Program-made: the position numbers and the translations under genes
The notes under the pieces: generated by a model
Told to the model about the DNA's origin: nothing
The model's database searches: none
The model's input: only the letters and a program-made list of their open reading frames with translations
Part shown: one piece after another, positions 48,157 through 58,040 of the stretch
Layout: every line of letters begins with the position of its first letter
Numbering within the stretch: position 1 is the first letter of the stretch
Source of the DNA: Aureococcus anophagefferens
Lineage: Eukaryota; Sar; Pelagophyceae; Pelagomonadales; Pelagomonadaceae
Assembly: GCF_000186865.1 (NCBI RefSeq)
Contig: NW_008705570.1
Coordinates: 1,061,350-1,125,349 of the forward strand
DNA length: 64,000 nucleotides
Reading direction: 5' to 3'

Positions 48157-50751
48157 TTACGCGGGGTCCACGGGCGTGGACGCGCCGTCGTGGAGCGCGT
48201 CCTGCTTGTGGTGGGAGCAGGCGACGAGGTCCTTGCGCGTGAGGATGCCGACGACGCCGTTGTCGCGGTGGTCGACGACGACGAGGTGGCGGAGGCCCAT
48301 GGTCACGAAGAGGCGGTACGCGCGGCTCACGGGGCAGTCGTCGTAGACGACGTGGGGCGACCGGACCATGATGGGCGCGAGGTCGAGGTCGTGGTCCGGC
48401 CCGGTGTCCGCCGACGACTCGCGCGTGCCCGGGGCGTCGTCCGAGTCGCGGCCGAGCGGGTGCTCGGGGAAGAAGCGCGCCGCCGGCGCGCCGTCCCCGG
48501 CGGACCGCGACCGCACGCTAACCCCGGCGTCGTAGGACGACGTCGCGAGGCGCGTCGCCAGGTCCGGCGGGAACGCGCCGCGCGCCGAGTCGTCGAGGCC
48601 CGGCCCGTGGCGCAGGAGCGCGCGGACGTGCTCCCGGAGCACGAGGCCCAGGAGCACGCGCGGCGGCGGCCGCGCGCGCGCGGCCTTTGGGTTTTCCGCG
48701 TCGCCGCGCTCCGGCTCCTCCGGCGCGTCCAGCACCACGGGGAACGCGCCGTGGGCCGTGTGCTTGAGCACGCGCCGCGCGTCCGACGCCCTGGCGACGC
48801 GCGGCAGCGACACCACCGGCCGCCCGACGACCAGATCCGCGACGGGCCGCGCGTCGAGGCCGGCGTGGACGTGCTTCTCGAGGAAGGGCACGTGCTTGAG
48901 CTCCAGCGCGAGCTCGTACAAACCCTCCGAGAGGAAGTTGCCCGCGCCCCGCGCGCAGACCGTCGCCACGATGATCGGGATCAGCAGGTGCTGGTTGCCC
49001 GTGCCCTCGAGTATGATGACCACGAGCGACACCGTGGACCGCTGCACGCCCGCGAGCAGCGACACGGCGCCCAGCAGGGCCACGTGGCGCTCCGCGGCGC
49101 CGCGGAAGCCGTCGGGGATCGACGCGAGCCGCGCGAGCGCGCCGCCGAGGCACGCGCCGCAAAAAATGAGCGGCAGGAACAGGCCGCCCGGCAGCGCGTT
49201 GCCGAAGACGAGCGCGAGCGTCGCCAGGGTCAGGACGCCGCTCAGCAGCAGCCCGCCGCCGCGGAGCTCGCCCGCGCCGGCCTCGAGAATCTTCTTGATC
49301 GCGCGCTCGCGCGATCCGAACCAGAGGCTCGCGAGCTCGTGGACGTGGCCGGGCGCGCAGTCGAAGCGCCGCGCGAACTTGTCGTCCACCGTCCAGGCCG
49401 CGACGTCGGGCGACGCGCGCACGCAGGCCCACGCCGACGACGCGCGCGCGGCCCCGTAGAACGCGACCGACGTGACGGCGACGCCGACGACCGCGTCCGC
49501 GACCTTCAACGCCGCGCGCCGCCGCCCGGCGGCGCGCGCGTCCGGCGCGCGCCGGCCGACGGCGTCGCCCGCGCGTCGTCGCGCGCGCATGAGCGCGTGC
49601 CAGCACACGTTGAAGCCCGCGCCGAGCACGCCGCCGAGCACGCCGACGAGCGCGGCCAGCGGCAGCAGCGAGATCGCGACCTCGCCGTCGGACGCGCCGG
49701 CCAGAGAGATGAGGCCGTAGTGGCTCAGGCGCCGCAGGCGCCAGACCCGGTGCTTGAGCGCCAGCGCCGTGAAGGTCGAGAGCACCGTGCCCACGAGCCC
49801 GCGCCAGAGCAGGTGCGTCGACCAGAACGACGACGCCTCCTCGAGCGAGAAGAGCACGCCGCCGATGGGCGCCCCAAAGGCCGCGGAGAAGCCGCAGGCC
49901 GCCCCCAGGCTCAGGAAGTCGCGGCGGTCGACGTCGCTGTGGAAGAAGGGCGGCGGCCGCTCGTCCTCGGCCCGCGACGCGTCGGCCGCCGTCGCGCCGC
50001 GGCCCCGCCGCGTCGCGTAGAGCGCCGCGGGCCGCCTCCGACGCGCCGCGCAGCGCGTCGGGTCGAGCCCGCCCGTGAAGAAGGACCCGACGATGGCGCC
50101 GAGGTGGACGAGGGGGCCCTCGGGGCCCAGGGACGCGCCGGAGCCCACGGCGAGCGCCGTGCCGAAAAACTTCACGACGAAGACGCGGACGCTGAGGCAG
50201 CCCCGCATGCGCACGCCGTTGAGGTAGGCCTTGACGACGGGGATGCCGCTCGCCTCGGCGCCCGGCGCGCAGCCCACGGCCGCGGCCGCCGCGGCCAGCG
50301 CGAGGACCGCGTTGATGAGAACGAACGCGGCGAAGCCGGACCGTTCCCGCGGCGCGACGCGGCCGTTGCGCCACTCGACGAGCACGTCCGTGAGCTGGGC
50401 GAGGGCGATGGCGACGACGCCCATGGAGCAGCCGATGGCGCAGGTCACGACCCAGCGCGCGAGCGTCCGGCCGCTGTAGCCCACGCACGCGACGCGGCGC
50501 GCGGGCCGCCACCGCCGCCTCTCCGCGACGGACACGTCGTTGACGAAGTCGTCGTAGTTGAGCGACCCCCAGCTGTCCGCCGGCGCCGGAAGGGGCGCCG
50601 GCGCGTCGTCGGCGACGGCGACCTCCCGGCCGGACCGCGCGAGCTGCCAGTGGAAGGCCGACCAGAGGCTCGCGGCCTCCGACTCGCGGCCGGCGCCCTC
50701 GGGCTGGCCGCCGTCGAGGCGCGTGTACGTCTCCTGGTCGTCGTCGGGCAT
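48157..50751 (-). CDS. CLC-type chloride channel/exchanger with CBS domains
   Basis: 864 residues from MPDDDQETYTRLDGGQ. About 11 membrane helices. The selectivity motifs GSGASLGPEGPLVHLGA (gating Glu in GPEGP) and the CLC signature FSAAFGAPIGGVLFSLEEASSFW are intact. The later pore motif is GNALPGGLFLPLIFCGACLGG. C-terminal CBS1 (RPVADLVVGRPVVSLPRVARAS) and CBS2 (DLAPIMVRSPHVVYDDCPV, GLRHLVVVDHRDNGVVGILTRKDL) are separated by a long insert. Gating Glu and the exchanger-like layout suggest an intracellular CLC-6/7-type Cl-/H+ exchanger; this subtype is inference. Confidence 0.88.
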   Translation of the reverse strand: MPDDDQETYTRLDGGQPEGAGRESEAASLWSAFHWQLARSGREVAVADDAPAPLPAPADSWGSLNYDDFVNDVSVAERRRWRPARRVACVGYSGRTLARWVVTCAIGCSMGVVAIALAQLTDVLVEWRNGRVAPRERSGFAAFVLINAVLALAAAAAAVGCAPGAEASGIPVVKAYLNGVRMRGCLSVRVFVVKFFGTALAVGSGASLGPEGPLVHLGAIVGSFFTGGLDPTRCAARRRRPAALYATRRGRGATAADASRAEDERPPPFFHSDVDRRDFLSLGAACGFSAAFGAPIGGVLFSLEEASSFWSTHLLWRGLVGTVLSTFTALALKHRVWRLRRLSHYGLISLAGASDGEVAISLLPLAALVGVLGGVLGAGFNVCWHALMRARRRAGDAVGRRAPDARAAGRRRAALKVADAVVGVAVTSVAFYGAARASSAWACVRASPDVAAWTVDDKFARRFDCAPGHVHELASLWFGSRERAIKKILEAGAGELRGGGLLLSGVLTLATLALVFGNALPGGLFLPLIFCGACLGGALARLASIPDGFRGAAERHVALLGAVSLLAGVQRSTVSLVVIILEGTGNQHLLIPIIVATVCARGAGNFLSEGLYELALELKHVPFLEKHVHAGLDARPVADLVVGRPVVSLPRVARASDARRVLKHTAHGAFPVVLDAPEEPERGDAENPKAARARPPPRVLLGLVLREHVRALLRHGPGLDDSARGAFPPDLATRLATSSYDAGVSVRSRSAGDGAPAARFFPEHPLGRDSDDAPGTRESSADTGPDHDLDLAPIMVRSPHVVYDDCPVSRAYRLFVTMGLRHLVVVDHRDNGVVGILTRKDLVACSHHKQDALHDGASTPVDPA

Positions 50752-50973
50752 GGTCGTGCGAGCGAGCGCGCGATGCACTCGGTCGGCGCCCGCGGACCCG
50801 GTGCGGCGCGGCGCAGCTCGAGCTCTTGCCTGTGGACGAATTGCGACTGGCCGCAGCCAATCAGAGGCCGCCGCGAACGTTTTGGGTACCGGTGCTGTGA
50901 GATCTTGTGAGGGCACACACGTCTCTGCGGCGGCGCGCGCGCGACGCCGTCGTACTGCTCCGCAGCACAAAAA

Positions 50974-51777
50974 CTACATAACGGCGCACGCGGCGCTCGC
51001 TTCCCGCTGCTGCCTCCGGTCGCGGTCCTTCGCGAGGCGCCGCCAGAGGAGCATGGCCTGCATGAAGTCGTTCTTGTCGAGCGCGCCGTCGCCGTCGCTG
51101 TCGCAGGCGCGGACGAGATAGGCCGCGGTCTCGTCGTCGCAGCGCTGGAGCAGCGCGCCCGACTTGCAGCGCTGCTCGCGGACCCTGAAGTTGCCCTTCT
51201 CGAGGTCGTTGAGCGCGCGGCGCAGCTCGTCGTGCTCGAGGAGCCCGGACCCGTTGGCGTCGCAGGTCCGCCAGAGCGCGGCGATCTGCGGCGCCAGCGC
51301 CGCGTACTTGAGGTAGCGCTGGACGCAGGCCGCGAAGTGCGCGCGCGGAATGAGCTGCTCGGTCGTCGCCGCGTCGACGACGACGGCGACGGCCTCCTGG
51401 GGCCGCCGCGGCGCGAGGTCGGAGTCGCCGGTCGAGGGCCGCGGCGGCGACTCCGGCTCGGGCGCCGACTCGGCGACGGCCAGCGCGTCGACGGCGGCCT
51501 CGGGCACGGGCGTCGTCGCCGCCAGCGCGAGGGACCGCGCGTGCGCGAAGGCCACGTTGACGCCCTCGCCGTCGACGGGCTCGCCCGGGTATAACACGTC
51601 GAGAATTTCGCCGAAGACGGCGCGCGAGCAGCCGAAGGTCCGCTCCGGCGGGCAGCGCCGGTCGAAGACGACGAGCGCGCGCACCTCCTCGACGGCGCGC
51701 TTATTTGCGCGCTTGTTGCGCAGGTGGGATTTGCGGATGTTGTGAAAATGGTGGAAGGAGCCCTGGACCGCGGCCAT
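50974..51777 (-). CDS. EF-hand calcium-binding protein with CaaX-like C-terminus
   Basis: 267 residues. An N-terminal basic stretch (HNIRKSHLRNKRANKRAVEE), an Ala/Pro-rich linker, and two canonical EF-hand loops in the C-terminal half: DANGSGLLEHDE and DSDGDGALDKND, with acidic residues at 1, 3, 5 and 12. The last four residues are CAVM, a CaaX box of the type prenylated by farnesyltransferase. Calcium-dependent membrane-associated sensor is therefore a reasonable inference. Follows the CLC gene on the same strand at 222 bp. Confidence 0.75.
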   Translation of the reverse strand: MAAVQGSFHHFHNIRKSHLRNKRANKRAVEEVRALVVFDRRCPPERTFGCSRAVFGEILDVLYPGEPVDGEGVNVAFAHARSLALAATTPVPEAAVDALAVAESAPEPESPPRPSTGDSDLAPRRPQEAVAVVVDAATTEQLIPRAHFAACVQRYLKYAALAPQIAALWRTCDANGSGLLEHDELRRALNDLEKGNFRVREQRCKSGALLQRCDDETAAYLVRACDSDGDGALDKNDFMQAMLLWRRLAKDRDRRQQREASAACAVM

Positions 51778-51944
51778 GGGGGGCCTGCGATGGCCGCGCC
51801 CGCGCGCGGAACACAGGGGAAGGACGCCAGTCGTGGCGGAGAGGCCGCGCGCCGCCGGGCAGCCTCTGGGGCCAGTGCTTCCTGCAACGTTGACCTAGAA
51901 CTCGCCGAGCTTCTGCCCCGAGGGGGTTGACCGCCGGTATGCCT

Positions 51945-52405
51945 GGTAGTATGCGCCCGCTATGCGGGCTTTATGCGGGCTTTATGCGGGCTTTATGCGG
52001 GCTTTATGCGGGTGGTATGCGGGTGGTATGCGGGTGGTATGCTGGTGGTATGCTGGTGGTATGCGGGTGGTATGCGTCTGCTATGCCGGTGGTATGCGGC
52101 TGCTATGCCGGTGGTATGCGGCTGCTATGCCGGTGGTATGCGGCTGCTATGCTGGTGGTATGCGGCTGCTACGCTGGTGGTATGCTGGTGGGCTGCTATG
52201 CTGGTCTTATGCGCCTGCTATGCTGGTGGTATGCGGCTGCTATGCTGGTCTTATGCGGCTGCTATGCTGGTGGTATGCGCCTGCTATGCGCCTGCTATGC
52301 GTCTGCTATGCGCCTGCTATGCGCCTGCTATGCGTCTGCTATGCGCCCGCTATGCGTCTGCTATGCGGCTGCTATGCGGCTGCTATGCTGGTGTATGCCG
52401 TGGCT
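51945..52405. repeat. 11-bp minisatellite (TATGCGGGTGG family)
   Basis: About 40 tandem copies of an 11-bp unit. It starts as TATGCGGGCTT, becomes TATGCGGGTGG, then TATGCTGGTGG, and ends as TATGCGCCTGC/TATGCGTCTGC alternations, so variants are arranged in blocks. Because 11 is not a multiple of three and no stop occurs in the unit, all three plus-strand frames stay open (products such as MRVVCGWYAGG repeats). There is no evidence of coding use. It lies between the EF-hand gene start and the unknown fragment at 52.5 kb. Confidence 0.9.
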
Positions 52406-52493
52406 GGTGTATGCCTGGTGGTCGGCCCCCTCTGCTTCTGCCCCGGTTGCGCCTAGATGCGGAAGACGCCGTGCGACGAGTGAGCGCGGATCC

Positions 52494-52814
52494 TTAAGCG
52501 AGAGTTGACTTCGCACCGCGCTTCGGCAGGAACGGAAGCAGGTGGACCCACTGTTCGGTCACCAGCGGGACGCACGGGTGCCAGGTGTCCACGTAGAGCG
52601 CGCCGATCGGGACGCGCGCCTGGAGGGCGATTTCGAGCGCCGCCTGGTACTCGCCGATGATCTTCGCCGCCGGGAGAACCACGGCGCGCGTATGGCTGGC
52701 GAGGAGCATCTCGGACGTGACCCACGCGTCGTGAAGGTCGCGGACGAGGGCGAGGTTCCCGTCGAACGAGCGATCGAGCTGTTTAAGGGTTCTGGGAATT
52801 TGGCGGCCCCTCAC
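52494..52814 (-). CDS. Unknown ORF, possibly partial
   Basis: An open frame of about 100 residues containing TLKQLDRSFDGNLALVRDLH, DAWVTSEMLLASHTRAVVLP and GALYVDTWHPCVPLVTEQWV, ending PFLPKRGAKSTLA. Codon use is less extreme than in the shadows nearby and the sequence looks like folded protein, but there is no clear ATG (it opens at a GTG within GC-rich sequence), so it may be a 3' exon or gene remnant. No family recognised. Confidence 0.35.
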   Translation of the reverse strand: MRGRQIPRTLKQLDRSFDGNLALVRDLHDAWVTSEMLLASHTRAVVLPAAKIIGEYQAALEIALQARVPIGALYVDTWHPCVPLVTEQWVHLLPFLPKRGAKSTLA

Positions 52815-52960
52815 CCTTACCCTCCCGAGGGTTTCGCGGGTTCTCGGGTCGGCCCCTCGCCCTTGTGTGGCCCTGGCCGGGCGGATGCGCGAGGGCCTTG
52901 ACGTCGGACGCGTTGCCGGCGAAGAGCTCCGTGCCGCCTACGAGTGATCGTCAAATCGCC

Positions 52961-53736
52961 TCAAACGATCGACGCCGGCCGCGGGCCCCAGTTCTGCGAC
53001 TGGCCCTCCGCGAAGGAGCAGATCGTCCGCGTGCGCCAGGCCGTCGCGTCGCCGCCGAAAAGCAGCGGCGCGAGCGACCGCCCGTCCATGATGGGCGGCA
53101 CGGCGGCGCCCGCGAGGTCGAGCACGGTCGGCGCGATGTCGCTGTTCACGCCCATGACGTCGAGGACCGTCCCCGGCGCGATCCCCGGGCCCCGGATCCA
53201 GAACGGGATGCGCACGTCGTGCTCGTAGGGCCACATCTTCTCCATGGACGGCTGCGACGCAAGCGGCTGCCCGACGCACGACTTCAGCGCGTGCGAATGT
53301 GAATGAGTGCACAAATCAGATACATTGAAGATCTAACTAGGTTTTAACGATCGACGACGGCCCAAGCAAAAACACCGAGCATCACACCCGAAAACACCCG
53401 GACCGAGGGTCACACTGGGCATCACACCAACACACCTGGGCATCACACCTGGGCATCACCCGTCACTACTAAGCCCGGCCCGCGAGCGCCGGGCCGCACG
53501 TTGTGGTAGTGGCGGCCCGTGAGCTGGCCCGTTCTCGACGGCGTGCACTTGGGCGACAGCGTCCGGAAGCGGGAGAAGGTCGCGCCTTTGTCGCCGACGA
53601 GCGCCTTCGTTCGCGTCATGAGCGACGCGGAGCCGAGGAGCTCGTCCGTGTCGTCCATGAGGATGTAGACGAAGTTGGGCTGGCTCGCGGCTACGGCGAG
53701 GATGCAGCCGAGGAGGTTTGTTCGCGGCAGCCCCAT
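52961..53736 (-). pseudogene. Broken sulfatase (N- and C-terminal parts only)
   Basis: The 5' part (53736 to about 53455) reads MGLPRTNLLGCILAVAAS (signal peptide), PNFVYILMDDTDELLGS (metal-binding Asp pair) and LSPKCTPSRTGQLTGRHYHN, where C-T-P-S-R is the sulfatase signature whose Cys becomes formylglycine. The frame ends at 53443 in a short tandem repeat. The 3' part (53314-52961) reads MEKMWPYEHDVRIPFWIRGPG, MGVNSDIAPTVLDLAG and MDGRSLAPLLFGGD, the C-terminal sulfatase block. Around 200 or more central residues are missing. It is likely an internal deletion; a missing exon cannot be excluded but there is no space for one. Confidence 0.65.
53385..53465. repeat. Short tandem repeat at the sulfatase break
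   Basis: Units of the form CTGGGCATCACAC recur (CACTGGGCATCACACC, ACCTGGGCATCACACC, TGGGCATCACCCG) with a related block upstream (GAGCATCACACCCG). The array sits exactly where the two halves of the sulfatase gene fail to join, and may mark the deletion or a repair scar. Confidence 0.6.
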
Positions 53737-53861
53737 CGTCGGCGCGGGGGCGGCAATAAACCTTCAAGATGCCGTCCATCATGTACCTCAACTTTCTGAG
53801 GCCATCTTGCGCGAGTTGCTCGTCGAGCACCAGTGGCACCGCGCACCGCGACGCAACGACC

Positions 53862-55130
53862 ATGCGCCACGCCCTGCTCCGCCTGGCCGTCGTGCTCGAC
53901 TGCGCCGCGGCGCTCTTCCCCTTCCACGCCTTGAAGGGCCGCGTGGACCAGTCGTCCTGGATCACGCAAAAAACGCCAACGGCACCGACGGGGGGCCTCT
54001 TCGGCCGGCGCGTCGGCGGCGCGCGCCAGGCGCCGCAGCGCTTCATCACGCCGTCGCCCGCGCCGCGGCCGGCCGCCGAGGCCGACGCGACGAGCGCCGC
54101 GACGAGCTCGTGGGTCGCGCTCGCGCTCCTGCGCCAGGAGCTCGACGACATGGGCGTGGCGCAGCACGAGGCGGAGGCGGCGCACACCGCCACACGCCAG
54201 GAGCTCGCGACGGCCCTGCGCAATGCGACGGCCCTCGCCGCGGACCTGGCAAAATCTGAGCGGCTCCGGCGGCTCGTGCAGCGAGAGGTGCAGCAGCTGC
54301 GGGAAGTGGCTCGCAACGCGACGTCGAAAGCGCTGCGGGCGGAGTCGTCCGCGAAGCGCGCGACGAGCCGGCGGCCCGCGACGCGCGGCGCGGCGATGAC
54401 GCCGGAGAATCCGACGGCGCCCGGCTGGCTCGACGCGGAGGACGCGCTGTCGCCCGAGGCGCGCGCCGCGCGGCTCCGGGAGCGGAAGCCGCGCGAGGTC
54501 GCGGCGCGCCCGGCGGCGACGGAGCCGCCGGGCGCGCTGTCGCCCGAGGCGCGCGTGGCGCGGCTCCGGGAGCGGAAGCCGCGCGAGGTCGCGGCGCGCC
54601 CGGCGGCGACGAAGCCGCCGGGCGCGCTGTCGCCCGAGGCGCGCGCCGCGCGGCTCCGGGAGCAGAGCCTGCGGACCCGCGATTCCCAGATCCGCGTGTA
54701 CAAGAGCGCCGCGCCGCGGCGGCCCGCGGCGATCACGGGAACCTTCCAGCGCGGCATGACCGCCGAGGAGAAGCGCACGCCCCCGCCCGTCCTCGAGTCG
54801 CGCCACGCCGCGCCGCCCGCCGCGAAGAAAACGCGGTGGTCGCCGCTCGTCCCGCCGCGCGCCGGGAAGGCCCGCGCCGCAGCGCCGCCCGCTCCGCCCG
54901 CTCCGCCCGCGCCGCGGTGGTCGCCGCTCGTCCCGCCGGAAGTCTTCGAGCGCCGCGAGACCGGCGGCGGCGGCGCGGCCCGGCCCTCGGACTCGCCGCC
55001 CAAGAAGAAGTCAAAGAAGCTCGCCAGCGGCTCGGCGCTCTACCAGCAGCTGCAGATAGCCGAGATGGAGGCCGCGGCGGAGTTGGAGGCCGTGCGCCGC
55101 GTACGCCACCGACTTCGCAGGATGCACTAA
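53862..55130 (+). CDS. Unknown Ala/Arg-rich protein with 30-residue tandem repeats
   Basis: 422 residues from MRHALLRLAVVLDCAAALFPF, a signal peptide that may be part of a plastid-type bipartite leader (Phe just after the cleavage region). A coiled-coil region (LLRQELDDMGVAQHEAEAAH) precedes two and a half copies of a 30-residue unit (LSPEARAARLRERKPREVAA), then a Pro-rich basic C-terminus with repeated RWSPLVPP. No family recognised. A divergent broken sulfatase lies 125 bp upstream. Confidence 0.55.
   Translation: MRHALLRLAVVLDCAAALFPFHALKGRVDQSSWITQKTPTAPTGGLFGRRVGGARQAPQRFITPSPAPRPAAEADATSAATSSWVALALLRQELDDMGVAQHEAEAAHTATRQELATALRNATALAADLAKSERLRRLVQREVQQLREVARNATSKALRAESSAKRATSRRPATRGAAMTPENPTAPGWLDAEDALSPEARAARLRERKPREVAARPAATEPPGALSPEARVARLRERKPREVAARPAATKPPGALSPEARAARLREQSLRTRDSQIRVYKSAAPRRPAAITGTFQRGMTAEEKRTPPPVLESRHAAPPAAKKTRWSPLVPPRAGKARAAAPPAPPAPPAPRWSPLVPPEVFERRETGGGGAARPSDSPPKKKSKKLASGSALYQQLQIAEMEAAAELEAVRRVRHRLRRMH
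54444..54666 (+). repeat. 90-bp in-frame tandem repeat
   Basis: Two full copies and one partial copy with a 90-bp period (54444, 54534, 54624), each encoding LSPEAR-x-ARLRE and so on. The copies differ by only a few bases (GCC/GTG at one codon, GAG/AAG at another), so the expansion is recent. Confidence 0.85.
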
Positions 55131-55318
55131 GGATACACCGTAGAACTGGAAGCCCGCCGGCCTACTTGTCAACCTGCTGCATCCCCCCCCGGCCGCGCCG
55201 GGGCCCCGCGGCATTCTCCGCGCACACACTGGCAAGTTCTCTGGTGGCCGCCTCTAGCGAGCCGCGCGGCGGCGACGCGCGCGCGGCGTCGACGGCGAAC
55301 GCGGCGGACTCCGCGCGC

Positions 55319-55719
55319 CTAATCTCTCGTCAGGCGAATGGGTCCGTCGTCGCCCGATGCCGCCTCCGGGCTCTCTTTCAGCACCGCAAAGTACACGACG
55401 GCCGCGGCGACGACGAGGCCGAGCAGCACGGCCGGGATCATCATGCCGCCGCCGCCGCCGCCGGACCCCGTGCTAAAGTCTGCGAGCGCGCGCGCGTGCG
55501 TCGACGCGCGCGGCGGGCGAGGCGGCGGGCGCGTCGGAGGCGCGAGCGCGGGCGCGGAAGGGAATCGGGAGAAGCAGGGATGCGCGCACCCTTCTTGTTG
55601 GATTCGATGCCATACCGAGCCCGGAGCTGCGCGGCGGACAGGTCCGCGTCCGACGCGGAGCCGCCGGCGTGGTAGCGATTTCTCAGCTCCGACGCGGAGA
55701 GGCCGTCGTCGGCTCCCAT
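55319..55719 (-). CDS. Small single-pass membrane protein, two exons
   Basis: Exon 1 (55719-55590) encodes MGADDGLSASELRNRYHAGG and LSAAQLRARYGIESNKK. A GT-AG intron (55480-55589, 110 nt, GTGCGCGCAT to GCTCGCAG) is followed by exon 2 (55479-55319): DFSTGSGGGGGGMMIPA, one TM helix (VLLGLVVAAAVVYFAVL) and KESPEAASGDDGPIRLTRD. Exon lengths 130 + 161 give exactly 97 codons. Two SASELRNRY/SAAQLRARY units form an internal repeat, and a tail-anchored layout is likely. Function unknown. Confidence 0.7.
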
Positions 55720-55826
55720 GCTTGATCAACGTTCGCAGGTGCAGGGCTGCCCCGGAGTGCGCCAACGTTGGCTGCTTGACGCGTTACCACGAGCGCTATG
55801 GTGGCGAGATAGGGCTGCCTTCCACC

Positions 55827-58004
55827 ATGGGCGGCGGCTTCGACATGCAGAGTCCGAATCCCATCGCCCTCCGGAGCCGCCTCGCGGAGGACGCCTTCGA
55901 CGCGCCCCTGGCGTCGAAGACCGCGGGCTGCGTCGCCGGCCGCGTGTCCAGCAAGGTGCGCGCGTCCATGGGCCAGGAGCCCATCCGGTCGCGGAGCACG
56001 GGCACGCTCCAGGAGCGGTCCCGCGCCTTCGGGTCGTCGGCGCGGTCCGGCGCGCCCCGGGCCGCCGGCGACGACGAGCCTCCCTCGCCGTCGAAGTCGG
56101 AGGCCGTCGCGTCGACGCGGCTCATCCGGCGCCAGCACCGCAAGGGGAAGCGCTACGGCAACGACACGCACATGACGAGCCTCAAGTCCCTCGCCCTCAA
56201 CAGCAACTTTGCCTCGGCGTCGTCGAACGAGACCATGGGCCTCGAGTCCAAGGCCGCGGGGTGCCTCTTACCGCAGCTCGCGGCGACGCCCTTCGCGTTC
56301 CGCTACCTGGAGAATCTGGACCTCTCGGGCACGGTCGTCGGCGCGCCGGGCATCAAGGCCCTGAGCCGCTTCCTGGGCTGCGTCGAGGACTGCCACCTGA
56401 AGTCGCTGCGCCTCGACAAGTGCGGGCTCAGCGACAAGGTCGCGGCGCTGCTCTTCCGCGGCGTCGAGCGGACGTCCTCGCTCAAGGTGCTGAGCGTGTC
56501 GCGGAACCGCGTCGGCGACCTGGGGACGGCGGCCCTGGCCCAGTGCTTCCACACGTCGAAGACGGACCTGAGGGACGTCAACGTGTCGGGCAACAACGTC
56601 AACGGCGCGCCGTTCACGGAGCTCTGCGCGGAGCTCAAGCACTGTTTTACATTGACAAGGTTGGACCTGTCCTGGAATTTATTAACCAAGGTCGACATGC
56701 TCGAGCGCGTCGGCGGCGAGGCCGCGCCGGCCGCCGTGGCGTTGTCGTACGCGCTCGAGCACAACCGCGTGCTCCAGGCCCTCAACCTCAACAACTGCGG
56801 CCTCGACGCCGCCGCCGTGGAGACTTTAGCCGGGGGGCTCAAGCAGAACACGTCCCTGCTGGCGCTGCGGGCCACGGAGGGCAACTGCGGCCGCACAGAC
56901 CCCAAAATGTTCCTCGAGGTCGCGGAGCCGCACGGCGGCGGGCTGCTGGGCCTCCCGCGGGGCATCGCCAAGGCGGAGGGCAAGGACGCGGCCAAGGGCC
57001 ACTGCTGGGCCGACGCCTACGACGAGGTGCGCTTCACCTTCGCCGTCGGCGCGTCGGGCGCGTACGTGTCGACGCGGCCGCTCTTCCTCCACCTCGAGTG
57101 CGACGAGTGGCGCGGCGACGAGATGAAGCCCGAGATCTGGAAGGAGGGCGGCGACGCGGCCGCGCGCCACGAGACCGTGCGGCGGCACGCGGCCCACGAG
57201 TCCTTCAAGGAGAAGGGCAAGGAGCGGCGGAGCACGCGGCGCCGGAGCGAGCGCATGGTCTGCAAGATCACGGGCGCGACGATCTACCGCGTGCTGCCGC
57301 CGGGGCGCCACTGGTACTTCTTCAGCCAGGACGGCCGCGTGCTCTGCGCCGACGACCACGCGCTCGGCACGCACCCCCGGTACAAGGAGCGGCGGAACGT
57401 CGTCGACGTCGCACCGCGGCGCAGGCCCATCAAGCTCACGGACCTGACGGGCACGCGGCCCCGGAGCCAGGACTGGACCGATTTCCCCTACCTGGCGACG
57501 ATGATCCGGAGCCCCCACGCCTGGACGCTGACGTCGTCGTTTTTAGGATCCACGCGGCGCCTCGACGACGAGGAGAAGAGCGAGATCAACCGCCTCGGCA
57601 CGGAGATCGCGAAGATCAACCGCGCGCACAACACGGCCCACGTCGGCGAGCGGTGCCAGACGGCGACGGCGCCCCAGAACGACCGGGCCTACGCGGAGTA
57701 CGAGCTCTTTGACGTGCCGGGCCGCGCGCGCGCGGCCGCGGCGGAGGACTGGGCGGACATGAAGCTCATCAAGCTCCGCCTCATCCCGGAGACGGACGCG
57801 CCCGTCGCCCTCGAGGGGCTCACGGAGCACTACGTCCTGCTGGCGGCGCTCTTCCTCCACCTGTGCTGCACGGAGGACGCGGAGCACAACGCGACGTTCG
57901 AGACGTCCGTGACCTTCGACGACTTCCTCAAGCTCGGCGTCGACTGCGGCCTCGTCCGCGAGCCGCGCAACGACATCTACAAGCCCGACCCGGCCTTCGA
58001 CGAG

Positions 58005-58040
<36 letters not shown>

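Noticed and set aside
51927..52508. Three overlapping 160-190-residue ORFs rich in Cys, Trp and Tyr
   Set aside because: They are translations of the 11-bp minisatellite in each frame; no start context, domain or non-repeat part supports coding.
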